This document shows positions 36,421-50,980 of a stretch of 64,000 nt of DNA, in pieces (position 1 is the stretch's first letter; every line of letters starts with the position of its first letter). The stretch covers positions 62,001-126,000 of the forward strand of contig JAPMTP010000080.1 in the NCBI GenBank assembly GCA_026413225.1, read 5' to 3'. Origin of the DNA: Otis tarda (lineage: Eukaryota > Chordata > Aves > Otidiformes > Otididae). A model generated the notes under the pieces. The model searched no databases. It was not told the DNA's origin and worked only from the letters and a program-made list of their open reading frames with translations. A program made the position numbers and the translations under genes.

Positions 36421-39400
36421 AAAGTGCTAGACACTCAAGCTCTTGCTGCTCCTCAGCGGCCATTGGTAGCGCACGTACAGCAGCACAGACATTGGGGCTC
36501 CGGGCTTTCCCTGACGAACAGGGCTTCCACGTTTACAACCAGCTACACGTGGGAGCCCCCTGAAATAAAAACCCGAAAAATCACGAACGTTGGTCCATTG
36601 ATCCCACACCAAATGTGCCAGCCACTCAAGCTCTTGCTGCTCCTCACCGGCCATTGGCATGGCACCTACAGCAGCACAGACATTGGGGCTCCGGGCTTTC
36701 TCTGACGAACAGGGCTTCGACGTTTACCACCAGATGCACCTGGGCGCCCCGTGAAAAAAAAACTGGAAAAATCATGAACCTCGGACCATTGCTCCCACAC
36801 TAAAAGTGCTAACCACTCAAGCTCCTGCTGTCCCTCAGTGGCCATTGGCAGCGCACCTACAGCAGCACAGACATTGGGGCTCCGGGCTTTCTCTGACGAA
36901 CAGGGCTTAGACGTTTTCCACCAGCTGCACGTGGGCGCTCCCTGAAAAAAAACCACAAAAAATCACGAAAGTCGGACGATTGCTCCCACACCAAAAGTGC
37001 CAGCCACGCAAGCTATTGCTGCTCCTCAGCGGCCATTGGCAGCGCACCTACAGCAGCACAGACTTTGGGACTCCGGGCTTTCCATGACAAACAGGCCTTC
37101 GACGTTTACCACCAGCTGCACCTTGGCGCCACCTTAAAAAAAAACTGGAAAAATCACGAACGTCGGACCATTGCTCCCACACCAAAAGTGCTAGACACTC
37201 AAGCTCTTTTTGCTCCTCAGCGGCCATTGGCAGCGCACGTACAGCAGCACAGACATTGGGGCTCCGGGCTTTCCCTGACGAACAGGGCTTCGATGTTTAC
37301 CACCAGCTGCACCTGGGCGCTCAGTGAAAAAAAAACCCCAAAAAATCACGAACGTCGGACGATTGCTCCCACACCAAAAGTGCCAGCCACTCAAGCTCTT
37401 GCTGCTCCTCAGCGGCCATTGGCAGCGCACCTACAGCGCCACAGACATTGCGGCTCCGGGCTTTCCCTGACGAACAGGGCTTCGACGTTTACCACCAGCT
37501 GCACGAGGGCGCTCCCTGAAAAAAAACCCCAAAAAATCACGAACGTCGGACGATTGCTCCCACACCAAAAGTGCTAGACACTCAAGCTCTTGCTGCTCCT
37601 CAGCGGCCATTGGTAGCGCACGTACAGCAGCACAGACATTGGGGCTCCGGGCTTTCCCTGACGAACAGGGCTTCCACGTTTACAACCAGCTACACGTGGG
37701 AGCCCCCTGAAATAAAAACCCGAAAAATCACGAACGTTCGTCCATTGATCCCACACCAAAAGTGCCAGCCACTCAAGCTCTTGCTGCTCCTCAGCGGCCA
37801 TTGGCATGGCACCTACAGCAGCACAGACATTGGGGCTCCGGGCTTTCCCTGACGAACAGGGCTTCGACGTTTACCACCAGATACACGTGGGCGCCCACTG
37901 AAAAAAAACCCGAAAAATCACGAACGTCGAACCATTGCTCCCACACCAAAAGTGCCAGCAACTCAAGCTCTTGCTGCTCCTCAGCGGCCATGGGCAGCGC
38001 ACCTACAGCAGCACAGACATTGGGGCTCCGGGCTTTCCCTGACGAACAGGGCTTCGACGTTTACCACCAGCTGCACGTGGGCGCCCCCTGAAAATAACAC
38101 TGAAAAAATCACGAACGTCGGACCATTGCACCCACACCAAAAGTGCCAGCCACTCAAGCTCTTGCTGCTCCTCAGCGGCCATTGGCAGCGCACCTACAGC
38201 ACCACAGACATTGCGGCTCCGGGCTTTCCCTGACAAACAGGGCTTCGACGTTTACCACCAGCTGCACGAGGGCGCCCCCTGAAAAAAAAACTCGAAAAAT
38301 CACGAACGTCGGACGATTGCTCCCACACCAAAAGTGCCAGCCTCTCAAGCTCTTGCTGCTCCTCAGCGGCCATTGGCAGGGCACCTACAGCAGCACAGAC
38401 ATTGGGGCTCCGGGCTTTCTCTGACGAACAGGGCTTCGACGTTTACCACCAGCTGCACCTGGGCGCCACCTTAAAAAAAAACTGGAAAAATCACGAACGT
38501 CGGACCATTGCTCCCACACCAAAAGTGCTAGACACTCAAGCTCTTTTTGCTCCTCAGCGGCCATTGGCAGCGCACGTACAGCAGCACAGACATTGGGGCT
38601 CCGGGCTTTCCCTGACGAACATGGCTTTGACATATACCACCAGCTGTACGTGTGCGCCACCTAAAAAAGAAACCCCGAAAAATCACGAACGTCGGACTAT
38701 TGCTCCCACACCAAAAGGGCCAGACACTCAAGCTCTTGCTGCTCCTCAGCGGCCATTGGCAGCGCACCTACAGCAGCACAGACACTGGGGCTCCGGGCTT
38801 TCCCTGACGAACAGGGCTTCGACGTATACCACCAGCTGCACCAGGGCGCTCACTGAGAAAAACCCCGAAAAATCACGAACGTCGGACGATTGCTCCCACA
38901 CCAAAAGTGCCAGCCACTCAAGCTCTTGCTGCTCCTCAGCGGCCATTGGCAGCGCACCTATAGCAGCACAGACATTGGGGCTCCGGGCTTTCCCTGACGA
39001 ACAGGGCTTCGACGTTTACCACCAGATACACGTGCGCGCCCACTGAAAAAAACCCCGAAAAATCACGAACGTCGGACGATTGCTCCCACACCAAAAGTGC
39101 CAGCCACTCAAGCTCTTGCTGCTCCTCAGTGGCCATTGGCAGCGCACCTACAGCAGCACAGACATTGGGGCTCTGGGCTTTCCCTGACGAACAGGGCTTC
39201 GACTTTTACCACCAGCTGCACGTGGGCACCCCCTGAAAAAAAAACTCGAAAAATCACGAACGTCAGACCATTGCTCCCACACCAAAAGTGCCAGCCACTC
39301 AAGCTCTTGCTGCTCCTCAGCGGCCATTGGCAGCGCACCTACAGCAGCACAGACATTGGGGCTCCGGGCTTTCCCTGACGAACAGGGCTTCGAAGTTTAC

Positions 39401-41191
39401 CACCAGCTGCACGAGGGCGCCCCCTGAAAAAAAAACTCAAAAAATCACGAACGTTGGACCATTGCTCCCACACCAAAAGTGCCAGCCACTCAAACTCTTG
39501 CTGCCCCTCAGCGGCCATTGGCAGTGCACCTACAGCAGCACAGACATTGGGGCTCCGGGCTTTCCCTGACGAACAGGGCTTCGACGTATACCACCAGCTG
39601 CACCAGGGCGCTCACTGAAAAAAACCCCGAAAAATCACGAACGTTGGACGATTGCTCCCACACCAAAAGTGCCAGCCACTCAAGCTCTTGCTGCTCCTCA
39701 GCGGCCATTGGCAGCGCTCCTACAGCAGCACAGACATTGGGGCTCCGGGCTTTCCCTGACGAACAGGGCTTCGACGTTTACCACCAGCTGCACGAGGGCG
39801 CCCCCTGAAAAAAAAACTCGAAAAATCACGAACGTTGGACCATTGCTCCCACACCAAAAGTGCCAGCCACTCAAGCTCTTGCTGCTCCTCAGCGGCCATT
39901 GGCAGTGCACCTACAGCACCACAGACATTGAGGCTCCGGGCTTTCCCTGACAAACAGGGCTTCGATGTTCACCACCAGCTACACCTGGGCGCCCCCTGAA
40001 AAAAAACTCGAAAAATAACGAACGTCGGACGATTGCTCCCACATCAAAAGGGCCAGCCACTCAAGCTCTTGCTGCTCCTCAGCGGCCATTGGCAGCGCAC
40101 CTACAGCACCACAGACATTGCGGCTCCGGGCTTTCCCTGACGAACAGGGCTTCGACGTTTACCACCAGCTGCACGAGGGCGCTCCTTGAAAAAAAACCCC
40201 AAAAAATCACGAACGTCGGACGATTGCTCCCACACCAAAAGTGCTAGACACTCAAGTTCTTGCTGCTCCTCAGCGGCCATTGGTAGCGCACGTACAGCAG
40301 CACAGACATTGGGGCTCCGGGCTTTCCCTGACGAACAGGGCTTCCACGTTTACAAGCAGCTACACGTGGGAGCCCCCTGAAATAAAAACCTGAAAAATCA
40401 CGAACGTTGGTCCATTGATCCCACACCAAAAGTGCCAGCCACTCAAGCTCTTGCTGCTCCTCAGCGGCCATTGGCATGGCACCTACAGCAGCACAGACAT
40501 TGGGGCTCCGGGCTTTCCCTGACGAACAGGGCTTCGACCTTTACCACCAGATACACGTGGGCGCCCACTGAAAAAAAACCCAAAAAATCACGAACGTCGA
40601 ACCATTGCTCCCACACCAAAAGTGCCAGCAACTCAAGCTCTTGCTGTTCCTCAGCGGCCATTGGCAGCGCACCTACAGCAGCACAGACATTGGGGCTCCG
40701 GGCTTTCCCTGACGAACAGGGCTTAGACGTTTACCACCAGCTGCACGTGGGCGCTCCCTGAAAAAAAAACCAAAAAAAAATCACGAAAGTCGGACGATTG
40801 CTCCCACACCAAAAGGGCCAGCCACTCAAGCTCTTGCTGCTCCTCACCGGCCATTGGCAGCGCACCTACAGCAGCACAGACATTGGGGCTCCGGGCTTTC
40901 CCTGACGAACAGGGCTTCGACGTTTACAACCAGCTAGACGTGGGCGCTCCTGGAAGAAAAACCCCAAAAAATCACGAACGTCAGACGATTGCTCCCACAC
41001 CAAAAGTGCCAGCCACTCAAGCTCTTGCTGCTCCTCAGCGGCCATTGGCAGTGCACCTACAGCAGCACAGACATTGGGACTCCGGGCTTTCCCTGACGAA
41101 CAGGGCTTCGACGTTTACCACCAGCTGCATGTGTGCGCCCCCTGAAAAAAAAAACTGAAAAAATCACGAACGTCGGACCATTGCACCCACA
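36420..41191 (+). repeat. Mosaic segment F with nested duplications
   Basis: About 36,080-36,705 recurs at +1,147 bp (6 monomers; 36424 with 37571), and about 37,571-38,090 recurs at +2,670 bp (14 monomers; 37762 with 40432). About 38,400-39,960 copies the E type (39097 with 35088). About 36,700-37,070 matches the start of the C units (CCGTGAAAA.. then CATGAACCTCGG). The monomer near 37,070 is a fusion of two types, with the join between 37071 and 37088. Confidence 0.72.
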
Positions 41192-44150
41192 CCAAAAGTG
41201 CCAGCCACTCAAGCTCTTGCTGCTCCTCAGCGGCCATTGGCAGCGCACCTACAGCACCACAGACATTGGGGATCCGGGCTTTCCCTGACGAACAGTGCTT
41301 CGACGTTTACCACCAGCTTCACCTGGGCGCCCCGTGAAAAAAAAGTGGAAAAATCATGAACCTCGGACCATTGCTCCCACACTAAAAGTGCCAACCACTC
41401 AAGCTCCTGCTGTCCCTCAGTGGCCATTGGCAGCGCACCTACAGCAGCACAGACATTGGGGCTCCGGGCTTTCTCTGACGAACAGGGCTTAGACGTTTAC
41501 CACCAGCTGCACGTGGGCGCTCCCTGAAAAAAAACCACAAAAAATCACGAAAGTCGGACGATTGCTCCCACACCAAAAGTGCCAGCCACTCAAGCTATTG
41601 CTGCTCCTCAGCGGCCATTGGCAGCGCACCTACAGCAGCACAGACTTTGGGACTCCGGGCTTTCCCTGACGAACAGGGCTTCGACGTTTACAACCAGCTA
41701 CACGTGGGAGCTCCTGGAAGAAAAACCCCAAAAAATCACGAACGTCAGACGATTGCTCCCACACCAAAAGTGCCAGCCACTCAAGCTCTTGCTGCTCCTC
41801 AGCAGCCATTGGCAGCGCACCTACAGCAGCACAGACATTGGGACTTCGGGCTTTCCCTGACGAACAGGGCTTCGACATTTACCACCAGCTGCATGTGTGC
41901 GCCCCCTAAAAAAAAAAAACTGAAAAAATCACGAACGTCAGACCATTGCACCCACACCAAAAGTGCCAGCCTCTCAAGCTCTTCCTGCTCCTCAGCGGCC
42001 ATTGGCAGCGCACCTACAGCAGCACAGACATTAGGGCTCCGGGCTTTCCCTGACGAACAGGGCTTCGACGTTTACAACCAACTACACGTGGGCGCCCACT
42101 GAAAAAAAAACCGAAAAATCACGAACGTCGGACGATTGCTGCCACAACAAAAGTGCTAGACACTCAAGCTCTTGCTGCTCCTCAGCGGCCATTGGTAGCG
42201 CACGTACAGCAGCACAGACATTGGGGCTCCGGGCTTTCCCTGACGAACAGGGCTTTGACGTATACCACCAGCTGCACGTGGGCGCCCCCTGAAAAAGAGA
42301 CCCCGAAAAATCACGAAGGTCGGACCATTGCTCCCACACCAAATGTGCCAGCCACTCAAGCTCTTGCTGCTCCTCACCGGCCATTGGCAGCGCACCTACA
42401 GCAGCACATACATTGGGGCTCCGGGCTTTCCCTGACGAACAGGGCTTCGACGTTTACCACCAGCTGCACCAGGGCTCCCACTGAAAAAAAACCTCGAAAA
42501 ATCACGAACGTTGGACCATTGCTCCCACACCAAAAGTGCCAGCCACTCAAGCTCTTGCTGCCCCTCAGCGGCCACTGGCAGCGCACCTACAGCAGCACAG
42601 ACATTGGGGCTCCGGGCTTTCCCTGACGAACAGGGCTTCGACGTTTACCACCAGCTGCACCAGGGCGCTCACTGAAAAAAACCCCGAAAAATCACGAACG
42701 TTGGACCATTGCTCCCACACCAAAAGTGCCAGACAATCAAGCTCTTTGCTCCTCAGCGGCCATTGGCAGCGCACCTACAGCAGCACAGACCTTGGGGCTC
42801 CGGGCTTTCCCTGAGGAGCAGGGCTTCGACGTTTGCCACCACGTTCACGTGGGCGCTCCCTGAAAAAAAAACCACCGAAAAATCAGGAACGTCGGACGAT
42901 TGTACCCACACCAAAAGTGCCAGCCACTCAAACTCTTGCTGCCCCTCCGCGGCCATTGGCAGCGCACCTACAGCAGCACAGACATTGGGGCTCAGGGCTT
43001 TCCCTGACGAACAGGGCTTCGACATATATGACCAGCTGCACCAGGGCGCTCACTGAAAAAAACCCCGAAAAATCACGAACGTCGGACCATTGATCCCACA
43101 CAAAAAGGGCCAGCCACTCAAGCTCTTTTTGCTCCTCAGCGGTCATTGGCAGTGCACCTACAGCAGCACAGACATTGGGGCTCCGGGCTTTCCCTGACGA
43201 ACAGGGCTTCGACGTTTACCACCGTCTGCACGTGGGCGCTCCCGGAAAAAAAAACCCAAAAAATCACGAACGTCAGACGATTGCTGCCACACCAAAAGTG
43301 CCAGACACTCAAGCTCTTGCTGCTCGTCAGCGGCCATTAGCAGCGCACCTACAGCAGCACAGACATTGGGACTCCGGGCTTTCCCTGACGAACAGGGCTT
43401 CGACGTTTACCACCAGCTGCACCTCGGTGCTCACTGAAAAAAAACTGAAAAAATCACGAACGTTGGACGATTGCTCCCACACCAAAAGTGCCAGCCACTC
43501 AAGCTCTTGCTGCTCCTCAGTGGCCATTGGTAGCGCACCTACAGCAGCACACACATTGAGGTTCCGGGCTTTCCCTGACGAACAGGGATTCCACATTTAC
43601 CACCAGCTGCACGTGGGAGCCCCCTGAAAAAAAAACCCGAAAAATCACCACCGTCGACGATTGCTGCCACACCTAAAGTGCCAGCCACTCAAGTTCTTGC
43701 TGCCACTCAGCGGCCATTGGCAGTGCACCTATAGCAGCACAGACATTGGGGCTCCGGGCTTTCCCTGACGAACAGGGCTTCGACGTATACCACCAGCTGC
43801 ACCAGGGCGCCCACTGAAAACAACCCCGAATAATCACGAACGTCGGAAGATTGCTCCCACACCAAAAGTGCCAGCCGCTCAAGCTCTTGCTGCTCCTCAG
43901 CGGCCATTGGCAGCGCACCTACAGCAGCACAGACTTTGGGACTCCGGGCTTTCCCTGACGAACAGGGCTTCGACGTTTACAACCAGCTACACGTGGGAGC
44001 TCCTGGAAGAAAAACCCCAAAAAATCACGAACGTCAGACGATTGCTCCCACACCAAAAGTGCCAGCCACTCAAGCTCTTGCTGCTCCTCAGCAGCCATTG
44101 GCAGCGCACCTACAGCAGCACAGACATTGGGACTTCGGGCTTTCCCTGAC
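41192..44150 (+). repeat. HOR unit C0 and the segment that follows it
   Basis: The unit begins with a monomer bearing BamHI (41270-41275). About 40,430-43,150 recurs at +12,388 to +12,393 bp (65 monomers), matching C1. From about 43,140 the order continues into monomers marked by ACCGTCTGCACG, GCTCGTCAGC and CACTCAGCGGCC. Between C0 and D1 several monomers repeat 2,289 bp (12 monomers) apart, for example 41579 with 43868 and 42153 with 44442. Confidence 0.8.
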
Positions 44151-47100
44151 GAACAGGGCTTCGACATTTACCACCAGCTGCATGTTTGCGCCCCCTAAAA
44201 AAAAAAAACTGAAAAAATCACGAACGTCAGACCATTGCACCCACACCAAAAGTGCCAGCCTCTCAAGCTCTTCCTGCTCCTCAGCGGCCATTGGCAGCGC
44301 ACCTACAGCAGCACAGACATTAGGGCTCCGGGCTTTCCCTGACGAACAGGGCTTCGACGTTTACAACCAACTACATGTGGGCGCCCACTGAAAAAAAACC
44401 CGAAAAATCACGAACGTCGGACGATTGCTGCCACAACAAAAGTGCTAGACACTCAAGCTCTTGCTGCTCCTCAGCGGCCATTGGTAGCGCACGTACAGCA
44501 GCACAGACATTGGGGCTCCGGGCTTTCCCTGACGAACAGGGCTTTGACGTATACCACCAGCTGCACGTGGGCGCCCCCTGAAAAAGAGACCCCGAAAAAT
44601 CACGAAGGTCGGACCATTGCTCCCACACCAAATGTGCCAGCCACTCAAGCTCTTGCTGCTCCTCACCGGCCATTGGCAGCGGACCTACAGCAGCACATAC
44701 ATTGGGGCTCCGGGCTTTCCCTGACGAACAGGGCTTCGACGTTTACCACCAGCTGCACCAGGGCTCCCACTGAAAAAAAACCTCGAAAAATCACGAACGT
44801 TGGACCATTGCTCCCACACCAAAAGTGCCAGCCACTCAAGCTCTTGCTGCCCCTCAGCGGCCACTGGCAGCGCACCTACAGCAGCACAGACATTGGGGCT
44901 CCGGGCTTTCCCTGACGAACAGGGCTTCGACGTTTACCACCAGCTGCACCAGGGCGCTCACTGAAAAAAACCCCGAAAAATCACGAACGTTGGACCATTG
45001 CTCCCACACCAAAAGTGCCAGACAATCAAGCTCTTTTTGCTCCTCAGCGGCCATTGGCAGCGCACCTACAGCAGCACAGACCTTGGGGCTCCGGGCTTTC
45101 CCTGAGGAGCAGGGCTTCGACGTTTGCCACCACGTTCACGTGGGCGCTCCCTGAAAAAAAAACCACCGAAAAATCAGGAACGTCGGACGATTGTACCCAC
45201 ACCAAAAGTGCCAGCCACTCAAACTCTTGCTGCCCCTCCGCGGCCATTGGCAGCGCACCTACAGCAGCACAGACATTGGGGCTCAGGGCTTTCCCTGACG
45301 AACAGGGCTTCGACATATATGACCAGCTGCACCAGGGCGCTCACTGAAAAAAACCCCGAAAAATCACGAACGTCGGACCATTGATCCCACACAAAAAGGG
45401 CCAGCCACTCAAGCTCTTTTGCTCCTCAGCGGTCATTGGCAGTGCACCTACAGCAGCACAGACATTGGGGCTCCGGGCTTTCCCTGACGAACAGGGCTTC
45501 GACGTTTACCACCGTCTGCACGTGGGCGCTCCCGGAAAAAAAAACCCCAAAAAATCACGAACGTCAGACGATTGCTGCCACACCAAAAGTGCCAGACACT
45601 CAAGCTCTTGCTGCTCGTCAGCGGCCATTAGCAGCGCACCTACAGCAGCACAGACATTGGGACTCCGGGCTTTCCCTGACGAACAGGGCTTCGACGTTTA
45701 CCACCAGCTGCACCTTGGTGCTCACTGAAAAAAACTGAAAAAATCACGAACGTTGGACGATTGCTCCCACACCAAAAGTGCCAGCCACTCAAGCTCTTGC
45801 TGCTCCTCAGTGGCCATTGGTAGCGCACCTACAGCAGCACACACATTGAGGTTCCGGGCTTTCCCTGACGAACAGGGATTCCACATTTACCACCAGCTGC
45901 ACGTGGGAGCCCCCTGAAAAAAAAACCCGAAAAATCACCACCGTCGACGATTGCTGCCACACCTAAAGTGCCAGCCACTCAAGTTCTTGCTGCCACTCAG
46001 CGGCCATTGGTAGTGCACCTATAGCAGCACAGACATTGGGGCTCCGGGCTTTCCCTGACGAACAGGGCTTCGACGTTTACCACCAGCTGCACGTGGGCGC
46101 TCCCCGAAAAAAACTCCAAAAATCGCGAACGTCAGACGATTGCTCCCACACCAACAGTGCCAGCCACTCAAGGTCTTGCTGCACCTCAGCGGCCATTGGC
46201 AGTGCACCTATAGCAGCACAGACACCGGGGCTCCGGGCTTTCCCTGACGAACAGGGCTTCCACGTTTACCACCAGCTGCACGTGGCCGCTCCCTGAAAAA
46301 AACCACAAAAAATCACGAACGTCGGACGATTGCTCCCACACCAAAAGTGCCAGCCACTCAAGCTCTTGCTGCTCCTCAGCGGACATTGGCAGCGCACCTA
46401 CAGCAGCACAGACATTGATGCTCTGGGCTTTCCCTGACGAACAGTGCTTCGACGTTTACCACCAGATGCACGTGGGCGCCCCCTGAAAAAAAAACAGGAA
46501 AAATCACGAACGTCGGACCATTGCTCCCACACCAAAAGTGCCAGCCACTCAAGCTCTTGCTGCTCCTCAGCGGCCATTGGCAGTGCACCTACCGCAGCAC
46601 AGACATTGGGGCTCCGGGCTTTCCCTGACGAACAGGGCTTTGAAGTATACCACCAGCTGCACCGGGGCGCTCAGTGAAAAAAACCCCGAAAAATCACGAA
46701 CGTCGGACGATTGCTCCCACACCAAAAGTGCCAGACAATTAAGCTCTTTTTGCTCCTCAGTGGCCATTGGCAGCGCACCTACAGCAGCACAGACATTGGG
46801 GCTCCGGGCTTTCCCTGAGGAGCAGGGCTTCGATGTTTGCCACCAGGTTCACGTGGGCGCCGCCTGAAAAAATAACCACCGAAAAATTACGAACGTCGGA
46901 CGATTGTACCCACACCGAAAGTGCCAGCCACTCAAGCTCTTTCTGCTCCTCAGCGGCCATTGGTAGCACACCTACAGTAGCACAGACACTGGGGCTCCGG
47001 GCTTTCCCTGACGAACAGGGCTTCGACATTTACCACCAACTGCACCAGGGCTCTCACTGAAAAAAACCCCGAAAAATCACGAACGTCGGACAATTGCTTC

Positions 47101-47570
47101 CACACCAAAAGTGCCAGCCACTCAAGCTCTTGCTGCCCCTCAGCGGCCACTGGCAGCGCACCTACAGCAGCACAGACATTGGGGCTCCGGGCTTTCCCTG
47201 ACGAACAGGGCTTCGACGTTTACCACCAGCTGCACCAGGGCGCTCACTGAAAAAAACCCCGAAAAATCACGAACGTTGGACCATTGCTCCCACACCAAAA
47301 GTGCCAGCCACTCAAGCTCTTGCTGCTCCTCAGCGGCCATTGGCAGCGCACCTACAGCAGCACAGACAATGGAGCTCCGGGCATTCCCTGACGAACAGGG
47401 CTTCGACGTATACCACCAGCTGCACGTGGGCGCCCCCTAAAAAAAACTCGATAATCACGAACGTCGGACGATTGTACCCACACCAAAAGTGCCAGCCACT
47501 CAAGCTCTTGCTGCCCCTCAGCGGCCATTGGCAGCGCACCTACAGCAGCACAGACATTGGGAATTCGGGC
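44150..47570 (+). repeat. 18-monomer HOR unit D, copy 1
   Basis: This unit recurs at about +3,427 to +3,434 bp (18 monomers): 44442 with 47870, 45015 with 48442, 46376 with 49808 and 47111 with 50543. It contains monomers absent from the C units, such as AAGGTCTTGCTGCACC (near 46,170) and CAGCGGACATTGG (near 46,377). Confidence 0.83.
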
Positions 47571-50500
47571 TTTCCCTGACGAACAGGGCTTCGACATTTA
47601 CCACCAGCTGCATGTGTGCGCCCCCTGAAAAAAAAACTGAAAAAATCACGAACGTCAGACCATTGCACCCACACCAAAAGTGCCAGCCTCTCAAGCTCTT
47701 CCTGCTCCTCAGCGGCCATTGGCAGCGCACCTACAGCAGCACAGACATTAGGGCTCCGGGCTTTCCCTGACGAACAGGGCTTCGACGTTTACAACCAACT
47801 ACACGTGGGCGCCCACTGAAAAAAAACCCGAAAAATCACGAACGTCGGACGATTGCTGCCACAACAAAAGTGCTAGACACTCAAGCTCTTGCTGCTCCTC
47901 AGCGGCCATTGGTAGCGCACGTACAGCAGCACAGACATTGGGGCTCCGGGCTTTCCCTGACGAACAGGGCTTTGACGTATACCACCAGCTGCACGTGGGC
48001 GCCCCTGAAAAAGAGACCCCGAAAAATCACGAAGGTCGGACCATTGCTCCCACACCAAATGTGCCAGCCACTCAAGCTCTTGCTGCTCCTCACCGGCCAT
48101 TGGCAGCGGACCTACAGCAGCACATACATTGGGGCTCCGGGCTTTCCCTGACGAACAGGGCTTCGACGTTTACCACCAGCTGCACCAGGGCTCCCACTGA
48201 AAAAAAACCTCGAAAAATCACGAACGTTGGACCATTGCTCCCACACCAAAAGTGCCAGCCACTCAAGCTCTTGCTGCCCCTCAGCGGCCACTGGCAGCGC
48301 ACCTACAGCAGCACAGACATTGGGGCTCCGGGCTTTCCCTGACGAACAGGGCTTCGACGTTTACCACCAGCTGCACCAGGGCGCTCACTGAAAAAAACCC
48401 CGAAAAATCACGAACGTTGGACCATTGCTCCCACACCAAAAGTGCCAGACAATCAAGCTCTTTTTGCTCCTCAGCGGCCATTGGCAGCGCACCTACAGCA
48501 GCACAGACCTTGGGGCTCCGGGCTTTCCCTGAGGAGCAGGGCTTCGACGTTTGCCACCACGTTCACGTGGGCGCTCCCTGAAAAAAAAAACCACCGAAAA
48601 ATCAGGAACGTCGGACGATTGTACCCACACCAAAAGTGCCAGCCACTCAAACTCTTGCTGCCCCTCCGCGGCCATTGGCAGCGCACCTACAGCAGCACAG
48701 ACATTGGGGCTCAGGGCTTTCCCTGACGAACAGGGCTTCGACATATATGACCAGCTGCACCAGGGCGCTCACTGAAAAAAACCCCGAAAAATCACGAACG
48801 TCGGACCATTGATCCCACACAAAAAGGGCCAGCCACTCAAGCTCTTTTTGCTCCTCAGCGGTCATTGGCAGTGCACCTACAGCAGCACAGACATTGGGGC
48901 TCCGGGCTTTCCCTGACGAACAGGGCTTCGACGTTTACCACCGTCTGCACGTGGGCGCTCCCGGAAAAAAAACCCCAAAAAATCACGAACGTCAGACGAT
49001 TGCTGCCACACCAAAAGTGCCAGACACTCAAGCTCTTGCTGCTCCTCAGCGGCCATTGGCAGCGCACCTACAGCAGCACAGACATTGGGACTCCGGGCTT
49101 TCCCTGACGAACAGGGCTTCGACGTTTACCACCAGCTGCACCTTGGTGCTCACTGAAAAAAAACTGAAAAAATCACGAACGTTGGACGATTGCTCCCACA
49201 CCAAAAGTGCCAGCCACTCAAGCTCTTGCTGCTCCTCAGTGGCCATTGGTAGCGCACCTACAGCAGCACACACATTGAGGTTCCGGGCTTTCCCTGACGA
49301 ACAGGGATTCCACATTTACCACCAGCTGCACGTGGGAGCCCCCTGAAAAAAAAACCCGAAAAATCACCACCGTCGACGATTGCTGCCACACCTAAAGTGC
49401 CAGCCACTCAAGTTCTTGCTGCCACTCAGCGGCCATTGGTAGTGCACCTATAGCAGCACAGACATTGGGGCTCCGGGCTTTCCCTGACGAACAGGGCTTC
49501 GACGTTTACCACCAGCTGCACGTGGGCGCTCCCCGAAAAAAAACTCCAAAAAATCGCGAACGTCAGACGATTGCTCCCACACCAACAGTGCCAGCCACTC
49601 AAGGTCTTGCTGCACCTCAGCGGCCATTGGCAGTGCACCTATAGCAGCACAGACACCGGGGCTCCGGGCTTTCCCTGACGAACAGGGCTTCCACGTTTAC
49701 CACCAGCTGCACGTGGCCGCTCCCTGAAAAAAAACCACAAAAAATCACGAACGTCGGACGATTGCTCCCACACCAAAAGTGCCAGCCACTCAAGCTCTTG
49801 CTGCTCCTCAGCGGACATTGGCAGCGCACCTACAGCAGCACAGACATTGATGCTCTGGGCTTTCCCTGACGAACAGTGCTTCGACGTTTACCACCAGATG
49901 CACGTGGGCGCCCCCTGAAAAAAAAACAGGAAAAATCACGAACGTCGGACCATTGCTCCCACACCAAAAGTGCCAGCCACTCAAGCTCTTGCTGCTCCTC
50001 AGCGGCCATTGGCAGTGCACCTACCGCAGCACAGACATTGGGGCTCCGGGCTTTCCCTGACGAACAGGGCTTTGAAGTATACCACCAGCTGCACCGGGGC
50101 GCTCAGTGAAAAAAACCCCGAAAAATCACGAACGTCGGACGATTGCTCCCACACCAAAAGTGCCAGACAATTAAGCTCTTTTTGCTCCTCAGTGGCCATT
50201 GGCAGCGCACCTACAGCAGCACAGACATTGGGGCTCCGGGCTTTCCCTGAGGAGCAGGGCTTCGATGTTTGCCACCAGGTTCACGTGGGCGCCGCCTGAA
50301 AAAATAACCACCGAAAAATTACGAACGTCGGACGATTGTACCCACACCGAAAGTGCCAGCCACTCAAGCTCTTTCTGCTCCTCAGCGGCCATTGGTAGCA
50401 CACCTACAGTAGCACAGACACTGGGGCTCCGGGCTTTCCCTGACGAACAGGGCTTCGACATTTACCACCAACTGCACCAGGGCTCTCACTGAAAAAAACC

Positions 50501-50980
50501 CCGAAAAATCACGAACGTCGGACAATTGCTTCCACACCAAAAGTGCCAGCCACTCAAGCTCTTGCTGCCCCTCAGCGGCCACTGGCAGCGCACCTACAGC
50601 AGCACAGACATTGGGGCTCCGGGCTTTCCCTGACGAACAGGGCTTCGACGTTTACCACCAGCTGCACCAGGGCGCTCACTGAAAAAAACCCCGAAAAATC
50701 ACGAACGTTGGACCATTGCTCCCACACCAAAAGTGCCAGCCACTCAAGCTCTTGCTGCTCCTCAGCGGCCATTGGCAGCGCACCTACAGCAGCACAGACA
50801 ATGGAGCTCCGGGCATTCCCTGACGAACAGGGCTTCGACGTATACCACCAGCTGCACGTGGGCGCCCCTAAAAAAAAAAACTCGATAATCACGAACGTCG
50901 GACGATTGTACCCACACCAAAAGTGCCAGCCACTCAAGCTCTTGCTGCCCCTCAGCGGCCATTGGCAGTACACCTGCAGC
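47571..50980 (+). repeat. 18-monomer HOR unit D, copy 2
   Basis: This is the tandem partner of D1, seen as the same ordered set of variant monomers. Differences are mostly A-tract lengths (for example near 48,583 and 50,869). Similarity ends near 50,960, where this copy has GGCAGTACACCTGCAGC instead of the GGGAATTCGGG join found at the end of D1. Confidence 0.83.
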
